NCBI RefSeq assembly: GCF_900105005.1
Contig: NZ_LT629748.1
Location: 3,100,001 to 3,164,000 of the forward strand
From: Halopseudomonas litoralis
GTDB taxonomy: Bacteria > Pseudomonadota > Gammaproteobacteria > Pseudomonadales > Pseudomonadaceae
Length of the DNA stretch: 64,000 bases
Direction: 5' to 3'
Shown: in pieces, positions 37,805-48,815 of the stretch
Layout of the letters: every line of letters starts with the position of its first letter
Numbering within the stretch: the stretch's first letter is position 1
The notes under the pieces: generated by a model
The model's input: the letters and a program-made list of their open reading frames with translations, nothing else
Database searches by the model: none
Told to the model about the DNA's origin: nothing
Translations under genes and position numbers: made by a program

Positions 37805-39049
37805 TCACTTACTGCTGGTGAACTCCGGGTAGGCTTCCATGCCGCATTCGGAGATGTCCACACCCTCGTACTCTTCCTCCGCGGATATCCGAATGCCCAT
37901 CACCATCTTGATGGTGCTCCAGATGATCAGACTGGCGATGAAGACCCAGGCGAAGATGGCCAGAACGCCCAGCAGCTGCCCACCAAAGGTGGCTTCAGTA
38001 TTGGTCAACGGCACCGCCAGCACGCCCCAGATGCCCGCCGAACCATGAGCCGAGATGGCACCGGCCGGATCATCGATTTTCACGCGATCCAGCGCCAGCA
38101 CGCTGAACACCACGATGACGCCACCCACGGCACCAATCAGCATGGCGCTGAAGGCATTGGGTGACAAGGGATCGGCGGTGATCGACACCAGACCGGCCAG
38201 CGCGCCGTTGAGCAGCATGGTCAGGTCTGTCTTGCCGAACAGCAGGCGCGACACGATCATCGCCCCGATCAATCCACCCGCCGCTGCCAGGTTGGTGTTG
38301 ACCATTACCTGAGCCACGTTATTGGCCGACTCAATGTCGGAGATCTTCAGTTCGGAGCCGCCATTGAAGCCGAACCAGCCCATCCACAGAATGAAAATGC
38401 CCAGAGTGGAGAGCGCCAGGTTGCAGCCGGGAATGGCGTTGATCTGACCGTTCGGACCGTACTTACCCTTGCGCGGCCCCAGCAGAATAACGCCGGCCAG
38501 TGCCGCCGTTGCACCCGCCATGTGCACGATGCCGGACCCCGCGTAATCGGAGTAACCAATCTCGCTCAACCAACCGCCACCCCAGCTCCAGGCGCCCTGA
38601 GTCGGGTAGATAAAGCCGGTCATGATGACCGCGAACAACAGGAATGCCCAGAGTTTCATCCGCTCGGCAACTGCACCCGAGACTATGGACATACAGGCGC
38701 CAGCAAACACGATCTGAAAGAAGAAGTCCGCGCGGCTGGAATAGTAAGGTGCATCATCGCCACCGGCCATTACTGCCGCAGCCGTATTTTCATCACCGAT
38801 CAGCATACCCAGACTCGGCAGGATGGGGCCATCGGATGAATACATGATGTAGTAGCCGACCAGCAGATACATGATCGAGGCAATCGCAAACAGCGCGATG
38901 TTCTTGGCAAGAATTTCAGTCGTACTCTTGGTGCGTACCAGACCGGCCTCGAGCATGGCGAAACCACACGCCATCCACATCACCAGCACGGCACACACCA
39001 GAAAGTAGAACGTATCCAGCGCGTACTTGAGTTGTACGATGTCGTCCAT
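37805..39049 (-). CDS. amtB: Ammonium transporter
   Basis: A 414-residue Amt/MEP/Rh channel with about 11 membrane helices. The typical WSWGGGWL, DYAGSGIVHMAGATAAL, and NAFSAMLIGAVGGVIVVFSV blocks and the conserved His pair of the ammonia pore are visible. The cytoplasmic C-terminus (VMGIRISAEEEYEGVDISECGMEAYPEF) is the site where the PII protein docks. Follows glnK by 50 bases. Confidence 0.96.
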   Translation of the reverse strand: MDDIVQLKYALDTFYFLVCAVLVMWMACGFAMLEAGLVRTKSTTEILAKNIALFAIASIMYLLVGYYIMYSSDGPILPSLGMLIGDENTAAAVMAGGDDAPYYSSRADFFFQIVFAGACMSIVSGAVAERMKLWAFLLFAVIMTGFIYPTQGAWSWGGGWLSEIGYSDYAGSGIVHMAGATAALAGVILLGPRKGKYGPNGQINAIPGCNLALSTLGIFILWMGWFGFNGGSELKISDIESANNVAQVMVNTNLAAAGGLIGAMIVSRLLFGKTDLTMLLNGALAGLVSITADPLSPNAFSAMLIGAVGGVIVVFSVLALDRVKIDDPAGAISAHGSAGIWGVLAVPLTNTEATFGGQLLGVLAIFAWVFIASLIIWSTIKMVMGIRISAEEEYEGVDISECGMEAYPEFTSSK

Positions 39050-39099
39050 AATTAAGCCCCCCAGATAGGCTTGATTACTGCATACAGCGAAACGAAGCG

Positions 39100-39828
<729 letters not shown>

Positions 39829-40071
39829 ATGTTGCATAAAGTCCTGTTTGATACCGTGGGCAGCCAAGCCACCCGCCTGCTGATGAGTGGTGGAGCGCGG
39901 CCCACCGCCGAACTTGAAAGCCAGTTCAAAGCGCTGGTGCAAAGCGCGCTGGCCAAGCTGGATGTGGTCAGCCGGGAAGAGTTCGAAACCCAGCAAGCAG
40001 TACTGCTGCGCACCCGGGAACGCCTTGAAGCGCTGGAGAAACGCGTGGCGGAGCTGGAACAGAAACCCTAA
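39829..40071 (+). CDS. ubiK: Ubiquinone biosynthesis accessory factor UbiK (YqiC/BMFP)
   Basis: An 80-residue protein with a helical N-terminal half and a C-terminal coiled coil (residues about 48-78, EEFETQQAVLLRTRERLEAL). UbiK-type trimeric coiled-coil proteins assist the aerobic ubiquinone complex and interact with membranes. The usual neighbour of amtB and comM in pseudomonads. Confidence 0.85.
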   Translation: MLHKVLFDTVGSQATRLLMSGGARPTAELESQFKALVQSALAKLDVVSREEFETQQAVLLRTRERLEALEKRVAELEQKP

Positions 40072-40113
40072 CGGAACCGCTGCCTCCTCTGAGAGGCGAT
40101 CAAGGAGTGATCA

Positions 40114-41631
40114 ATGTCTCTGGCGATTGTTCACAGCCGCGCCAAACTGGGTGTTCAGGCACCGCCTGTCACTGTTGAAGTGCATCTGGCCAACGGTATG
40201 CCGGGCCTGGCACTGGTGGGCCTACCCGAAACCGCCGTGCGGGAAAGCAAGGACCGAGTGCGCAGCGCTCTGCAGAATGCCCGCCTGGAGTTTCCCAGCC
40301 TCAAGCGCATCACCATCAATCTGGCCCCCGCTGACCTGCCCAAGGAAGGCGGCCGCTTCGATCTGGCCATCGCCCTTGGCCTGCTGGTTGCCAGCGGACA
40401 GATTCCCGCCGCCAGCCTGGAGCATTGTGAAGTACTGGGCGAACTGGCTCTGTCGGGTGAACTGCGACCGGTGCAGGGCGCTTTACCAGCTGCACTGGCC
40501 TGCCGGGACAACCAACGCACCCTGCTGCTGCCCCGCGCCAACGCAGCGGAAGCCGCACTGGTACGCGGTGTAACCATCATCGCCGCCGACCATTTGCTGG
40601 AGCTGTGCGAACATCTGCGCGGTGAGCAGCCATTGGCGCCCGTGGAGTGCAACGCCAGCCCAGCCGCTATCGGCAGTCTGCCTGACCTTCGCGATGTGGA
40701 AGGCCAGGCCCAGGCCAAGCGTGCATTGATCGTTGCCGCAGCCGGCTCGCATAACCTGTTGTTGTTTGGCCCACCGGGCACCGGCAAAACACTGCTCGCC
40801 AGCCGCCTGCCCGGCATCTTACCGGCGCTGGAAGAAGACGAAGCGCTGGAGGTGGCAGCAATTCAGTCGGTGTGCGGTCGTGACATGCTGCAGCAATGGC
40901 CAACCCGGCCATTTCGCGCGCCTCATCATGGTGCATCGGCAGCGGCGCTGGTCGGCGGCGGCAGTCAACCGCGTCCCGGCGAGATAAGTCAGGCCCACCA
41001 TGGGGTGTTATTTCTCGATGAATTGCCGGAATTCGATCGCAAGGTACTGGAAATGCTCCGCGAGCCCATGGAGTCTGGCGAGATCCATATTGCCCGCGCC
41101 CGCGAGCAACTGACCTTTCCGGCGCGCTTTCAGCTGATCGCCGCCATGAACCCCTGCCCCTGCGGCTATCAGGGCGATCCTTCGGGCCGCTGCCGCTGCT
41201 CAGCGGAACAGGTGGAGCGTTACCGCAGCAAACTCTCCGGTCCTCTGCTCGACCGTATCGACCTGCACCTCGCTATGCACAACGAAGCGTTCAGCCTCTC
41301 CGGTGAGGCCTACGGCAAACCCGACAGTACCGAAGCTGCCGCCTGGGTAGCCGCAGCGCGGGACCAGCAGCTGAAACGCCAGGGCTGCCTGAATGCGCAT
41401 CTGGACCTGGCAGGTGTACGACAACATTGCGCGCTGCAACCGGCCGACGCAGCTTGGCTGGAACAGGCGGTAGAACGGTTGGGGTTATCACGACGAGCCA
41501 GCCATCGTGCCATGAAGGTGGCGCGGACGCTGGCTGATCTGGAGCAGGCGGCTGAAATCGATCGGCCACATCTGGCTGAAGCCCTGCAGTATCGGCAGCT
41601 GGACCGTCAACCGGAGGCTGGGTTGCCCTAG
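40114..41631 (+). CDS. comM: YifB/ComM family Mg-chelatase-like AAA+ ATPase
   Basis: A 505-residue protein. The N-terminal Lon-substrate-like domain (GLALVGLPETAVRESKDRVR) is followed by an AAA+ core with Walker A GPPGTGKT, Walker B GVLFLDELPEF, and the cysteine cluster NPCPCGYQGDPSGRCRCS inside it, plus the C-terminal lid. ComM is a hexameric helicase for branch migration in natural transformation in Vibrio and Acinetobacter; competence is not shown here. Follows ubiK. Confidence 0.93.
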   Translation: MSLAIVHSRAKLGVQAPPVTVEVHLANGMPGLALVGLPETAVRESKDRVRSALQNARLEFPSLKRITINLAPADLPKEGGRFDLAIALGLLVASGQIPAASLEHCEVLGELALSGELRPVQGALPAALACRDNQRTLLLPRANAAEAALVRGVTIIAADHLLELCEHLRGEQPLAPVECNASPAAIGSLPDLRDVEGQAQAKRALIVAAAGSHNLLLFGPPGTGKTLLASRLPGILPALEEDEALEVAAIQSVCGRDMLQQWPTRPFRAPHHGASAAALVGGGSQPRPGEISQAHHGVLFLDELPEFDRKVLEMLREPMESGEIHIARAREQLTFPARFQLIAAMNPCPCGYQGDPSGRCRCSAEQVERYRSKLSGPLLDRIDLHLAMHNEAFSLSGEAYGKPDSTEAAAWVAAARDQQLKRQGCLNAHLDLAGVRQHCALQPADAAWLEQAVERLGLSRRASHRAMKVARTLADLEQAAEIDRPHLAEALQYRQLDRQPEAGLP

Positions 41632-41650
41632 GAAGATCTATCGCAGAAGC

Positions 41651-43339
41651 TCACTCGCAGGTGGCGGGCTTGGCGATCCGGCTGAGAACGTCACTGCGCC
41701 CCGTGCCGTAGGCCTCGGCGAAGTAACACAGCTCCTCGAAGGGCAGCGCCGGGCTGATGAAGAACCCCTGAATCTGGTCGCAGCCCAACCCGCGGAGAAT
41801 ATCCATCTGGGTACGTAACTCAACGCCTTCGGCGACCACCTCCAACCCCAGACTGTGCCCCATTTCGATCATGGCCATCACCAGCTGCCGGTCCGCTGGT
41901 TGATCAGCAATGCCTTTTACAAAGCTCCTGTCGAGCTTGAGCAGATTGATAGGTAGCCTGTGCAGGTGCACGAAAGAGGAAAAACCGGTACCGAAGTCAT
42001 CCAGGGAAAACCGCACGCCAAGTCCGGTCATCACGGTCATGGCCAGCGCTACCTGATCGGGGCGTTGCATGATGGCCGTTTCGGTCAGTTCGAACTCGAG
42101 CATCTTCGGATCAATGCCGGTTTTTTCTATCAGGCGCTGAATGGTCGCCAGCAAACGGCTGTCGAGAAACTGCCGGAATGACATGTTGACCGCGACATGC
42201 AGCTCAATACCCCGGCGCTGCAGCACACTCAGGTCATGACAGGCACGGGCGATGACCCAGTAGCCCATCGGCACGATCAATCCGTTTTCCTCGGCCAGCG
42301 GGATAAATTCATTCGGCCCCAACAAACCACGCTGAGGGTGGCGCCAGCGAATCAGGCCCTCCACACCCACGATCTTGCCGCTGCTCAGCTCCACACGGGG
42401 TTGATAATGCAATTCCAGCTCGTTATTACGCAGCGCTCGACGCAGCTGTGCCTCGAATTCGATCTGGCTGGTGGCCTGCAGATTGATGCGCTCATCGTAG
42501 AAATGAAAACTGCAGCCGCGTTGCGACTTGGCCTGCTGCATGGCGAGACCGGCATGCAATAACAGGCCATCGACCGTGTGCCCGGCCTCCGGAAAGGTAG
42601 CAATGCCGATACTGCACCCCAGCAGCAGGCTTTCCCCACCGACCTTGAACGGCTCAGCCAGGCCATCGACCACCTTCTTCACGACATGCATAAGATTGCC
42701 GGTGGTGGCGTAGTCTTCGGCGATGACGGTAAATTCATCACTGCCCATGCGCCCGACCGTATCGGTAGTACGCAAAATCAACCGCAGCCGGTCAGCGACC
42801 TGACGAATGATCTCATCCCCGGCAACATGGCCGAGACTGTCGTTCACATGACTGAAGTTATCCAGGTCAAGGGATAACACTGCGAGCGGTTGATTGGCGC
42901 GGACCGCCCGGTGCATGCCTTGCTTGAGGCGATCCTGCAACACCTGGCGATTGCAGCAACCGGTCAGCGGGTCGTCGCTGGCCGCACGGGCCAGCGCAGA
43001 CTGCAGTTGGTGACGTTCGCTGGCATAGCGCAGGCAGCGAAGCAGCTCACTGGTGCTGACCTGATCGTGGATACTGTCGACAATACCCAGCGGCAAGGCA
43101 TGGGTGGTCGGCGCAAGAAGCACCACGGGTGCATCCCATTGCTCGGGCACCGCCAGAAAATTCTCACGCACCAACAACACGCACATCAACTCGGGCGCCA
43201 GCAGGTCGCAAGCATGGTCCCAATCCTGCGCGACTATGATCTCGGATGCCCCAGCGGACACCAGACGACGGGCCAGCTGTTCAGCGGCTTCCCTGTCGTC
43301 CAGCACTACAATCCGTTGCAAAGAACTATCCGCGAACAA
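41651..43339 (-). CDS. Dual GGDEF/EAL protein, ProE-like cyclic-di-GMP phosphodiesterase
   Basis: A 562-residue protein with a receiver-like N-terminal domain (about 1-115), a GGDEF domain whose motif is GSDEF, and an EAL domain in which EAL reads EGL (VGVEGLIRWRHP). The rest of the EAL core is intact: DDFGTGFSS, KLDRSFV and VAEGVE. The degenerate GGDEF probably does not synthesise c-di-GMP, leaving phosphodiesterase activity. It lies next to rep, exactly where P. aeruginosa carries PA5295 (ProE). The start is uncertain: TTG at 43339 follows AGGCGAGGGGG; an ATG at 43459 is in frame but only 21 bases from rep. Confidence 0.8.
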   Translation of the reverse strand: MFADSSLQRIVVLDDREAAEQLARRLVSAGASEIIVAQDWDHACDLLAPELMCVLLVRENFLAVPEQWDAPVVLLAPTTHALPLGIVDSIHDQVSTSELLRCLRYASERHQLQSALARAASDDPLTGCCNRQVLQDRLKQGMHRAVRANQPLAVLSLDLDNFSHVNDSLGHVAGDEIIRQVADRLRLILRTTDTVGRMGSDEFTVIAEDYATTGNLMHVVKKVVDGLAEPFKVGGESLLLGCSIGIATFPEAGHTVDGLLLHAGLAMQQAKSQRGCSFHFYDERINLQATSQIEFEAQLRRALRNNELELHYQPRVELSSGKIVGVEGLIRWRHPQRGLLGPNEFIPLAEENGLIVPMGYWVIARACHDLSVLQRRGIELHVAVNMSFRQFLDSRLLATIQRLIEKTGIDPKMLEFELTETAIMQRPDQVALAMTVMTGLGVRFSLDDFGTGFSSFVHLHRLPINLLKLDRSFVKGIADQPADRQLVMAMIEMGHSLGLEVVAEGVELRTQMDILRGLGCDQIQGFFISPALPFEELCYFAEAYGTGRSDVLSRIAKPATCE

Positions 43340-43480
43340 AACACCCCCTCGCCTCAAATAGGTATCAAATCGCACCGCGCCCCAGCGTAGCTTTTGGCCA
43401 TCATGATGTCGAGCTTTTCCCGCCGAGCTGGCAGCATACCCTATGCTAGAATCGCGCACCCAACCTTACGTGAGGTCAAT

Positions 43481-45487
43481 GTGTCGCAACTCAATCCCCG
43501 TCAACAGGAAGCAGTCCACTACATCGGTGGTCCCATGCTTGTGCTGGCCGGCGCCGGAAGCGGCAAGACCAGCGTAATCACCCGCAAGATCGCCTACCTG
43601 ATCAAGGAATGCGGCTTACGCGCGCAGAATATCGTCGCGGTCACCTTTACCAACAAGGCTGCCCGGGAGATGAAGGAGCGCGTCGGCTCCCTGTTGCGCG
43701 GCGCGGAAGGCCGTGGCCTGACCGTTTCCACCTTCCACAACCTGGGTCTGAACATCATCCGCAAGGAACATCAGCGACTGGGCTACAAGCCGGGATTTTC
43801 CATCTTCGATCAGAACGATGCCCAGGCGCTGATCAACGAGCTGATGCACAAGGATTACGGCGGCGATGACGGGGTCGAAGGCATCCAGTCACAGATCTCC
43901 TCCTGGAAGAACGATCTTATCACCCCGGAAGAAGCACTTGCTGCAGCCAAAACGCCGCAGCAGCAAACCGCCGCCAGCGTCTACACGCACTACAACCGTA
44001 CCCTGAAGGCCTACAACGCGGTCGATTTTGACGATCTGATTCTGATCCCGGTTCTGCTGTTTCAGAACCACCCTGATGTACTGGAAAAGTGGCAGTTTCG
44101 CATTCGCTACATGCTGGTCGACGAGTATCAGGACACCAACGCCAGCCAGTATCTGCTGGTGAAAATGCTGGTCGGCAATCAGGCACGCTTCACCGTGGTC
44201 GGCGACGACGATCAGTCGATCTATGCCTGGCGCGGCGCTCGCCCCGAGAACCTTGCGCAGCTCAAAGAGGACTTTCCGGCATTGAAGGTCGTCATGCTGG
44301 AGCAGAATTACAGGTCCACCAGTCGCATTCTGAAAGCTGCCAATACCCTGATCGCCAACAACCCGCACGTATTCGAGAAACAGCTGTGGAGCGAGCTGGG
44401 TTATGGCGACCCGATCCGCGTCATCCGCTGTCGCAACGAAGATGCCGAGGCCGAGCGCGTCGCCACCGACATTCAGAACCTGCACCTGAAACACCGGATT
44501 CCCTGGAAGGACATCGCCATCCTATACCGTGGCAACCACCAGTCACGACTGATCGAACTCAAGCTGCAGCACCATCAGATTCCTTATCACCTGTCTGGCG
44601 GCACCAGTTTCTTCGGTCGCCAAGAGGTCAAGGACCTGATGTCCTACTTCCGCTTGCTGGTCAACCCGGACGACGACAACGCCCTGCTGCGGGTGATCAA
44701 CGTACCACGCCGTGAAATCGGCCCAGCCACCCTGGAAAAACTCAGCACTTACGCAAAACAGCGCGATGTCAGCTTGTTTTCTGCCTGCACCGAGATGGGC
44801 CTGGCCGAGCACATGGAACCACGCTACTGCGAGCGCCTGCAGCGTTTCGGCCACTGGCTGGAAAACGTGCGAAAACAATGCGCGCAGAATGAACCCATTG
44901 CCGCCCTGCGCAGCATGGTCATGGATCTGGACTATGAGAACTGGCTGCGCCAGAACTGCTCCAGCGACGAGATCGCCGCCAAGCGCATGGGCAACGTCTG
45001 GTTCCTGATGGACTCGTTGAAGAACACCATGGACCGCGACGAAACCGGGAAAACCACCTTCGAAGACGCCATCGCCAAACTGGTACTGCGTGACATGCTT
45101 GAGCGTCAGGAAGAGGAAGAAGACGCCGACCGCGTGCAATTGATGACCATACACGCCTCCAAGGGCTTGGAGTACCCGCATGTGTACGTACTCGGCATGG
45201 AAGAAGAGATCCTGCCGCACCGATCAAGCATCGAAGCCGACAGCGTCGACGAAGAGCGCCGCCTGGCCTACGTCGCCATCACCCGCGCCAAGCGCAACCT
45301 GACCTTCACCTTCGCCGCCCGCCGCCGCCAGTTCGGTGAGATCATCGACTGCCTGCCCAGCCGCTTTCTGGATGAACTGCCCAGCGAAGACCTGGAGTGG
45401 GAAGGCACCGAAGACGTCCCCGTGGAACAGAAGCAGGCCCGCGGCAACAGCGCCCTGTCAGACATCCGCAGTATGCTCGGGCGTTAG
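43481..45487 (+). CDS. rep: ATP-dependent DNA helicase Rep
   Basis: A 668-residue superfamily 1A helicase. The motifs are AGAGSGKT (Walker A), VTFTNKAAREMKER, VDEYQDTN, GDDDQSIYAWRGA, LEQNYRST, and TIHASKGLEYPHVYVLGM plus AITRAKRNL at the C-terminus. It unwinds DNA ahead of the replisome and restarts stalled forks. It starts with GTG at 43481 after GAGGT. Divergent from the GGDEF/EAL gene, as in P. aeruginosa. Confidence 0.95.
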   Translation: MSQLNPRQQEAVHYIGGPMLVLAGAGSGKTSVITRKIAYLIKECGLRAQNIVAVTFTNKAAREMKERVGSLLRGAEGRGLTVSTFHNLGLNIIRKEHQRLGYKPGFSIFDQNDAQALINELMHKDYGGDDGVEGIQSQISSWKNDLITPEEALAAAKTPQQQTAASVYTHYNRTLKAYNAVDFDDLILIPVLLFQNHPDVLEKWQFRIRYMLVDEYQDTNASQYLLVKMLVGNQARFTVVGDDDQSIYAWRGARPENLAQLKEDFPALKVVMLEQNYRSTSRILKAANTLIANNPHVFEKQLWSELGYGDPIRVIRCRNEDAEAERVATDIQNLHLKHRIPWKDIAILYRGNHQSRLIELKLQHHQIPYHLSGGTSFFGRQEVKDLMSYFRLLVNPDDDNALLRVINVPRREIGPATLEKLSTYAKQRDVSLFSACTEMGLAEHMEPRYCERLQRFGHWLENVRKQCAQNEPIAALRSMVMDLDYENWLRQNCSSDEIAAKRMGNVWFLMDSLKNTMDRDETGKTTFEDAIAKLVLRDMLERQEEEEDADRVQLMTIHASKGLEYPHVYVLGMEEEILPHRSSIEADSVDEERRLAYVAITRAKRNLTFTFAARRRQFGEIIDCLPSRFLDELPSEDLEWEGTEDVPVEQKQARGNSALSDIRSMLGR

Positions 45488-45492
45488 AAACA

Positions 45493-45520
45493 GAAAAACC
45501 ACCGCAGCGGGTGGTTTTTC
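45493..45520. terminator. Bidirectional intrinsic terminator between rep and cytochrome c5
   Basis: GAAAAACCACC (45493-45503) pairs perfectly with GGTGGTTTTTC (45510-45520) around a six-base loop; T-runs serve both directions. Confidence 0.85.
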
Positions 45521-45537
45521 TTACAGCCTGACTCAAC

Positions 45538-45975
45538 TCAGTTGAGGGACAGAATCCACTCAGCCAGAGCAGCGGCTTCTTCATCACTAACCGCGTTCGG
45601 CGGCATCGGAATTGGGCCCCAGTTACCCTGAGAACCATTCTTGATGCTGGCAATAATGTGGTCCGCATCACCCGCGTACTTGGCAGCCACTTCCTTGAAC
45701 GCCGGGCCTACCACCTTGTTATCGACACTATGGCAAGCGACGCAGGTCTTGGATGTAAACAAAGCCTCACCCTGGGAGCCGCCGCCGGCAGCCTCACCAC
45801 CAGCAGCAGCCGGTGCTGCGGCTACAGCCTCAGCGCATGGATCACCCGCTACACAGACGGTACCGTAAGGCTTCACGCGCTCGGCAATGGCCTCGTCGGT
45901 AGCCGCAAAAGAGTTGCCGGCAACAAGGGCAAGCGCGGCGGCAGAAGCAACCAGTAATTTTTTCACAATCGTCAC
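45538..45975 (-). CDS. Cytochrome c5 family protein
   Basis: A 145-residue periplasmic monohaem cytochrome. A signal peptide (first about 24 residues, ending NSFA) is followed by an alanine/glycine-rich linker, the CVACHS haem motif, the conserved [20 protein letters not shown] region and the axial Met in GPIPMPPN. A second cysteine pair (VCVAGDPC) lies in the linker. It starts with GTG at 45975 after GAGGATG. It would serve as a soluble electron carrier to the oxidases. Confidence 0.9.
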   Translation of the reverse strand: MTIVKKLLVASAAALALVAGNSFAATDEAIAERVKPYGTVCVAGDPCAEAVAAAPAAAGGEAAGGGSQGEALFTSKTCVACHSVDNKVVGPAFKEVAAKYAGDADHIIASIKNGSQGNWGPIPMPPNAVSDEEAAALAEWILSLN

Positions 45976-46183
45976 TTATACATCCTCATCATGGCTATAG
46001 GTATGAGCCCAAGTACGGTGCCCGGACAATGAGCGCGAGTATACCGGTAAACCCTTATGCCGCAAAACAGCAACATCACCCAGCGACAAGCCGCCGCACC
46101 CCGGACCAAACCGGCAACACGCCGAACATTGCACCGAAACCATGGACGAACGGTGTATCTATGCGTATCATGGCGGCCCTTAC

Positions 46184-46260
46184 GCACCCGTAGCTCAGCT
46201 GGATAGAGTACTGCCCTCCGAAGGCAGGGGTCACTGGTTCGAATCCAGTCGGGTGCGCCA
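46184..46260 (+). tRNA. tRNA-Arg (anticodon CCG)
   Basis: A 77-nt cloverleaf. The acceptor stem GCACCCG/CGGGTGC, the D-arm AGCTCAGCTGGATAGAGT, anticodon stem CTGCC/GGCAG with loop CTCCGAA (CCG, decodes CGG) and T-arm CTGGTTCGAATCCAG are all perfect. A discriminator G and encoded CCA follow. tRNA genes like this are favoured integration sites for islands, and the downstream region carries mobile remnants. Confidence 0.97.
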
Positions 46261-46884
46261 TATTCCTTTAGAATCAAGAATTTAATCTCGCAGCAGTCCA
46301 TTTTCTTGTGCCCGAATCTGTGGTCACAGAAAAAAGTACTCATTTTTTCGTTCCTATCAGAACAGTCCTAATGACACCTGCCCTCGGCTAATAAAAATCA
46401 GCTGAAAAAGCCCTGTGCCCAGAATGTGCCCAAACCGTGCCCACCAGATTTTCTGCATTTTCAGATCAGTTGGATTTTGAGTACTGCCTCCCGAGCCATA
46501 TCTCTGTTCCAGTCGATGCATTGCACCTCTCGAGCAAGCAGTCAAAGCGATTACAGCCCAATGTCGTTTGACCTAAGATCGAATACTGTCATGCGAGCTG
46601 GGCATCCCCGTTTCGCTAATTGCCAACCACTCGGAGCAAATGGACAGGCGCATCGCTCCAAAGCTTGTCGAGATCAGCGTCCTCGCTAGTTGGCTGCTGG
46701 CTACTTGACTACCTGAATAAGCAAAGCCGTACCTGTAGCTATGCAGCACCCTTGCGAGAGGTGAGGGTTGTCGACTGTGGACTTGTGGCTGCTGTAGTAA
46801 TGCTTCGCGAACCGTAGCGGAAGAACTTTCTCAACCTCGTTATCGCAGTGGCCCATTGAGGTGACAGTAAGCACGCGCTCATCC
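46261..46884. other. Low-content region downstream of tRNA-Arg, island-scar-like
   Basis: 624 bases with no supported complete gene. The part next to the tRNA is AT-rich, unlike the flanking core genes. It contains three GTGCCCA direct repeats (46415-46443) and, from 46701, the 3' part of a minus-strand ORF split by the IS66 element. I saw no second copy of the tRNA 3' end in the window. Confidence 0.5.
46415..46443. repeat. Three direct repeats of GTGCCCA with 11-bp period
   Basis: GTGCCCA begins at 46415, 46426 and 46437, exactly 11 bp apart, 155 bp downstream of the tRNA-Arg. Helically phased short direct repeats beside a tRNA resemble the arm-type binding sites of a tyrosine integrase. 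Confidence 0.5.
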
Positions 46885-46918
46885 GTAAGCGCTCCATAAA
46901 CCCCGCCTTGCAACGGGA

Positions 46919-48436
46919 TCAGTAAATAGCGACCTGCCCGCAGTTCCAAGGCAGCAGCGCTTCCAGTTCTTCGGCGTTACTGGCCAGCGGCAGCCGTTCC
47001 AACACATACCGCAGCCAAGCATAGGGCTCCTGTCCATTGGCCTTGGCGGTTTCGACCAGACTGTAGATCAGGGCGCTGGCGTGAGCACCCTTCGGCGTAT
47101 CGCTGAACAGCCAGTTTTTACGACCGATGACGAATGGGCGGATGGCGCGCTCGGCAGGGTTATTGTCGATCGGTAGGTGCCCAGCCTCGGTGTAGCGGAT
47201 CAGTTTGCTCCAGTTGCTGGCCAGATAGCCGACTGCTTTACCCAGTGCACTTTGCGGCGTTACCTGGCCATGCGTCTTGTCCAGCCAGGCTTTGAGCTGA
47301 GTCAGTACCGGTTCACCTTTCTGCTGGCGCAGCAGCAGGCGCTGCCCGGCGTTTACATCCTTGCCTTCACGCTCGATGCCGTACAGCTTGTTGATCAGGC
47401 TCAGCGCCATATCGGCGCGCCCGGTCTTACCTTTGGGCTGCGCTTTTTGTGCTTCGATGAACTTGCGTCGGGCATGCGCCCAGCAGCCCAGGCGCTCAAT
47501 ACCGTCCTGTTCAGCCACCGCGTTGTAGCCCGCATAGTCATCGGTCATCAGGTAACCCCGATAACCTTCAAGCAAGCGCAAGGGTACATCCTGGGCACGG
47601 TTGGATGTGTAATCAAACAGCACAACCGGATGATCGGGCGGCCCGCCCGTCTGCACCCACATCCAGGATTGACTGGTCGGATCACGATCCGGTTCTTTCA
47701 GTACTTGCAGGCGAGTTTCATCACAGTGGATCAGTGGGCCTTCCAGTAACCGGTCACGCAGCAGGTTAACCAGCGGTTGCAGGTGCTCGCCGCATTGGAT
47801 GACCCAGCGAGCCAGTGTTTGCCTGGACAGTTCGATGCCGTGGCGACTCAGCACTTTCTCGAAGCGGTGCAGTGGCAACCCGTCGACATACTTGGTGGTC
47901 AGCAACATGGCCAGGACGCTGGGACTGGCCATGCTCTTTTCAATTAACTGGGCGGGCTTGTCAGCCGTGACCGGTGCCGTTTCGCAACCCTTGCAGGCGT
48001 AGACCTTGCGGATGTGTTTGATCACCCGGATCTGCATCGGGATGATTTCCAGCTGCTCGCTGGTTTCTTCACCGATGGCCTGCTTACGGCAACCGCAGTC
48101 ACAGGTCAGTTCATGCTCGGGCAGCTCATGTATCACTTCAATGCGCGGCAGTTCTGCTGGTAGCGGCTTACGCTTGCCACGCTTCTTCACCGATACGGGA
48201 GCAACTGTTTCTTCGTCATCTTCAGCGGGTGTTTCATTGGCCAGGCTTTCGGCTTCGTTGAACATGCCCAGCTGCGGAGAACTCGGATCAGCACTTTGCT
48301 CTGATTTGCGCCCGAATAGACGCTGACGCAGCAGCGTGTTTTCTTCCTGCAACTGCGATACGCGAGATTGCATCTGCATCAGCAAATGCTTGAGCTGATC
48401 CGGGTCGTTCGGCAGGATGTCGGGGAGCGAAATCAT
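46919..48436 (-). CDS. tnpC: IS66 family transposase TnpC
   Basis: A 505-residue IS66 transposase: N-terminal coiled coil ([22 protein letters not shown]), a zinc-finger-like cysteine block (CDCGCRK and CKGC), then the DDE core with [20 protein letters not shown] and [20 protein letters not shown]. Appears intact. Its stop is 34 bases from the left end of the element. Confidence 0.93.
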   Translation of the reverse strand: MISLPDILPNDPDQLKHLLMQMQSRVSQLQEENTLLRQRLFGRKSEQSADPSSPQLGMFNEAESLANETPAEDDEETVAPVSVKKRGKRKPLPAELPRIEVIHELPEHELTCDCGCRKQAIGEETSEQLEIIPMQIRVIKHIRKVYACKGCETAPVTADKPAQLIEKSMASPSVLAMLLTTKYVDGLPLHRFEKVLSRHGIELSRQTLARWVIQCGEHLQPLVNLLRDRLLEGPLIHCDETRLQVLKEPDRDPTSQSWMWVQTGGPPDHPVVLFDYTSNRAQDVPLRLLEGYRGYLMTDDYAGYNAVAEQDGIERLGCWAHARRKFIEAQKAQPKGKTGRADMALSLINKLYGIEREGKDVNAGQRLLLRQQKGEPVLTQLKAWLDKTHGQVTPQSALGKAVGYLASNWSKLIRYTEAGHLPIDNNPAERAIRPFVIGRKNWLFSDTPKGAHASALIYSLVETAKANGQEPYAWLRYVLERLPLASNAEELEALLPWNCGQVAIY

Positions 48437-48455
48437 GCCGTGGATTATACCAGCG

Positions 48456-48815
48456 TCAGGCTACATAGCGCGGTCTCAACACCTTGTGTGGCCGGTTGCG
48501 CCACAGGTCAAAACCATCGAGCATCCAGTTCAACTCCTCTGCGGTCAGCTCGATAGCATCGTCCCGGATATCCGGTGGCGCCTTGAACCGTTCAGCCTCC
48601 AGACGCTTGAGCCAGAGACAGAAACCGTTGCGCTCCCAATACAGGATCTTCACCCTGTTGCGCGCCCGGTTGAGAAACACAAACAGCACCGGGTCGAACA
48701 CCGCCGCCTTTATATCCAGCTCGACCAGGGCTGACAGCCCGCCGATGGACTTTCTGAAGTCCACCGGCTTCGGGTACAGGTAGACTTTTTTAACCTTGGC
48801 ACCTGGGCGCATCAT
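48456..48815 (-). CDS. tnpB: IS66 accessory protein TnpB (Orf2)
   Basis: A 119-residue IS66 Orf2 protein: [22 protein letters not shown] followed by [26 protein letters not shown], the family signature. It precedes tnpC by 19 bases and follows GGAGG. Needed with tnpC for transposition in studied IS66 members. Confidence 0.93.
   Translation of the reverse strand: MMRPGAKVKKVYLYPKPVDFRKSIGGLSALVELDIKAAVFDPVLFVFLNRARNRVKILYWERNGFCLWLKRLEAERFKAPPDIRDDAIELTAEELNWMLDGFDLWRNRPHKVLRPRYVA

Noticed and set aside
46184..46260. Duplicate of the tRNA-Arg 3' end as attR
   Set aside because: I found no second copy of the T-arm/acceptor sequence within the window.
46357..46545. Short minus-strand ORF after tRNA-Arg as an integrase remnant
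   Set aside because: No tyrosine-recombinase motif can be seen in it; only the repeats nearby hint at an integrative element.
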